64,000 nucleotides of DNA from Enoplosus armatus (taxonomy: Eukaryota > Chordata > Actinopteri > Centrarchiformes > Enoplosidae): positions 23,147,978-23,211,977 of the forward strand of contig NC_092192.1 of the NCBI RefSeq assembly GCF_043641665.1, read 5' to 3'. The notes below the pieces were generated by a model that was given only the letters and a program-made list of their open reading frames with translations, had not been told where the DNA came from and did no database searches. A program made the translations under genes and the position numbers. Shown one piece after another: positions 62,616 to 64,000 of this stretch; the first letter of the stretch is position 1; every line of letters starts with the position of its first letter.

Positions 62616-64000
62616 CAGTGCTGTGCAAAAGTTTTCGGCAGGTGTGAAAAAATGCTGTGAACTAAGAGAAATATATAATATATAATTCAAAAATATAAAT
62701 AATTGTTTATTTTTATCAATTTACAAAATGAAAAGTGAGCGAACGAAAGAAAAATCTAAATCAAATCCGTATTTGGTGTTACTACCCTTTGCCTTCAAAC
62801 CAGCATCAATTCTTCTAGGTACACTTGCACAAAGTCAGGGATTATAGTCAGGTGTATGATCAGCCAATTATACCAAACAGGTGATCAATTGATCATCAAT
62901 TTCACATGTAGGTTGAAACACAGGCATTGACTGAAACAGAAACAGCTGCGTAGGAGGCTTAAAACTGGGCGAGGAGCAGCCAAACTCTGCCGCCGGAGGT
63001 GAGGCTGTGGAAGACAGTTTCATGCCACAGGTCGTACACCGCGGCAAGACTGAGCACAGCAACAAGACACGAGGTAGTTATACCGCATCAGCAAGGTCTC
63101 TCTCCCAGACAAAGATGTCAAAGTTTCAAGATGTGCCGTTCAAGCTCTTTTGAAGAAGCACAAAGAAAACGGGCAACGTTGAGGAGCGTAGACGCAGTGG
63201 TCGGCCAAGGAAACTTAGTGTAGCAGATGAAAAACACATCAAGCTTATTTCCCTTCGAAATCGGAAGGTGTCCAGCAGTGCCGTCAGCTCAGAACTGGCA
63301 GAAACCAGTGGGACCCAGGTACACCCATCTACTGTCCGGAGGAAGTCTGGCCAGCAGTGGTCTTCAAGGAAGAGTTGCAGCCAAAAAGCCAAACCTCCCA
63401 CATGGAAACAAGGTCAAGTGACTCAACTATGCATGAAAACATAGGAACTGGGGTGCAGAAAAATGGCGGCAGGTGCTCCGGACTGATGAGTCAACATTTG
63501 AAATATTTGGCCTGTAGCAGAAGGCAGTTTGTTCGCCGAGTGTCTGCAGGCAACAGTGAAGCGTGGTGGAGGTTCCTTGCAAGTTTGGGGCTGCTTTTCT
63601 GCAAATGGAGTTGGAGATTTGGTCAGGATTAATGGTGTCCTCAATGCTGAGAAATACAGGCAGATACTTATCCATATCCATCATGCAATACCATCAGGGA
63701 GACGCATGATTGGCCCCAAATTTATTCTGCAGCAGGACAACGACCCCAAACATACAGCCAATGTCATTAAGAACTATCTTCAGCGTAAGTCCTGGAAGTG
63801 ATGGTATGCCCCCCCACACAGAGCCCTGATCTCAACATTATCAAGTCTGTCTGGGATTACATGAAGAGACAGAAGGATTTGAGGAAGCGTACATCCACAG
63901 AAGATCTGTGGTCAGTTCTCCAAGATGTTTGGAACAACCTACCAGCCGAGTTCCTTCAAAAACTCTGTGCGAGTGTACCGAGAAGAACTGATGCTGTTTT
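62616..64000 (+). mobile_element. Tc1/mariner-type DNA transposon with a broken transposase, truncated by the window end
   Basis: A Tc1-like terminus CAGTGCTGTGCAAAAG starts at 62616, directly after a TA dinucleotide (the Tc1 target). Transposase segments follow in the usual order in shifting frames. These are an HTH region (RRRLKTGRGAAKLC near 62950-62995), the first catalytic Asp in RTDESTFEIF (GAT 63485-63487), and LQQDNDPKHTA with the second Asp (GAC 63737-63739). The frame then meets a TGA at 63799-63801 and a shift at the C-run, and resumes as QSPDLN..KSVWDYMKRQ. The third catalytic residue, normally Glu or Asp, is Lys (AAG 63843-63845). The copy is therefore inactive. The right terminus is beyond the window. 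Confidence 0.9.
62950..63990 (+). pseudogene. Degraded Tc1-family transposase
   Basis: This is the coding relic inside the transposon. The forward frame 63529-63801 encodes TVKRGGGSLQVWGCFSANG, a classic Tc1 core segment between the first and second catalytic Asp residues, and ends at a premature stop. Earlier and later segments lie in other frames, so several indels or stops have accumulated. Family transposases are about 340 aa, and roughly that much sequence is present before the window ends. Confidence 0.88.

Overview
The window is nuclear DNA from a ray-finned (teleost) fish. It has small vertebrate-type exons with GT-AG introns and teleost-type versions of vertebrate genes. Fish-type dispersed repeats and a Tc1-family transposon are present, along with a very heavy load of (CA)n microsatellites and poly-C/poly-G runs. 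The species cannot be named from the sequence. There is no prokaryotic content, and most long open frames here are chance frames over microsatellites or antisense shadows of real exons.

Five protein-coding genes could be built exon by exon with consistent splice phases. lim2 (+, coding 19079-21875) encodes a four-TM lens fibre membrane protein of 173 aa. bsx (+, 24725-26540) encodes a brain-specific homeobox factor of 234 aa. jhy (-, 49768 down to 31327) encodes a Jhy/C11orf63 ciliogenesis protein of about 687 aa. hspa8 (-, 54901 down to 51874, with a non-coding first exon near 55.9 kb) encodes constitutive Hsc70 of 650 aa and hosts two U14 (SNORD14) snoRNAs in its introns. crtam (-, 61825 down to 57042) encodes a nectin-like Ig receptor of about 448 aa. 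From recalled gene maps, human CRTAM, JHY, BSX and HSPA8 lie together on 11q24.1, so four of the five are conserved synteny with changed local order and orientation. Human LIM2 lies elsewhere (19q13).

Layout: 1-19 kb has no recognisable gene and holds microsatellites, a 72-bp palindrome, a 415-bp inverted-repeat MITE and several complex, repeat-poor, homeodomain-motif-rich blocks that look like conserved non-coding elements. lim2 and bsx follow at 19-27 kb. From 27 to 31 kb there is more non-coding sequence. jhy fills 31-51 kb; its introns hold fish repeats and further enhancer-like blocks, plausibly a regulatory block serving bsx. hspa8 (51.6-56.1 kb) and crtam (56.8-61.9 kb) are compact and tandem. 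The right end (62616-64000) is a broken Tc1 transposon running off the window.

I found no undescribed biological system. The most useful second-look items are an RFX X-box at the inferred jhy promoter, a perfect four-unit heat-shock element inside hspa8 intron 1, splice sites made directly from microsatellites, two U14 copies plus an unidentified structured stretch in hspa8 introns, a two-way choice for the crtam C-terminus, and the palindrome and MITE in the 5' desert.
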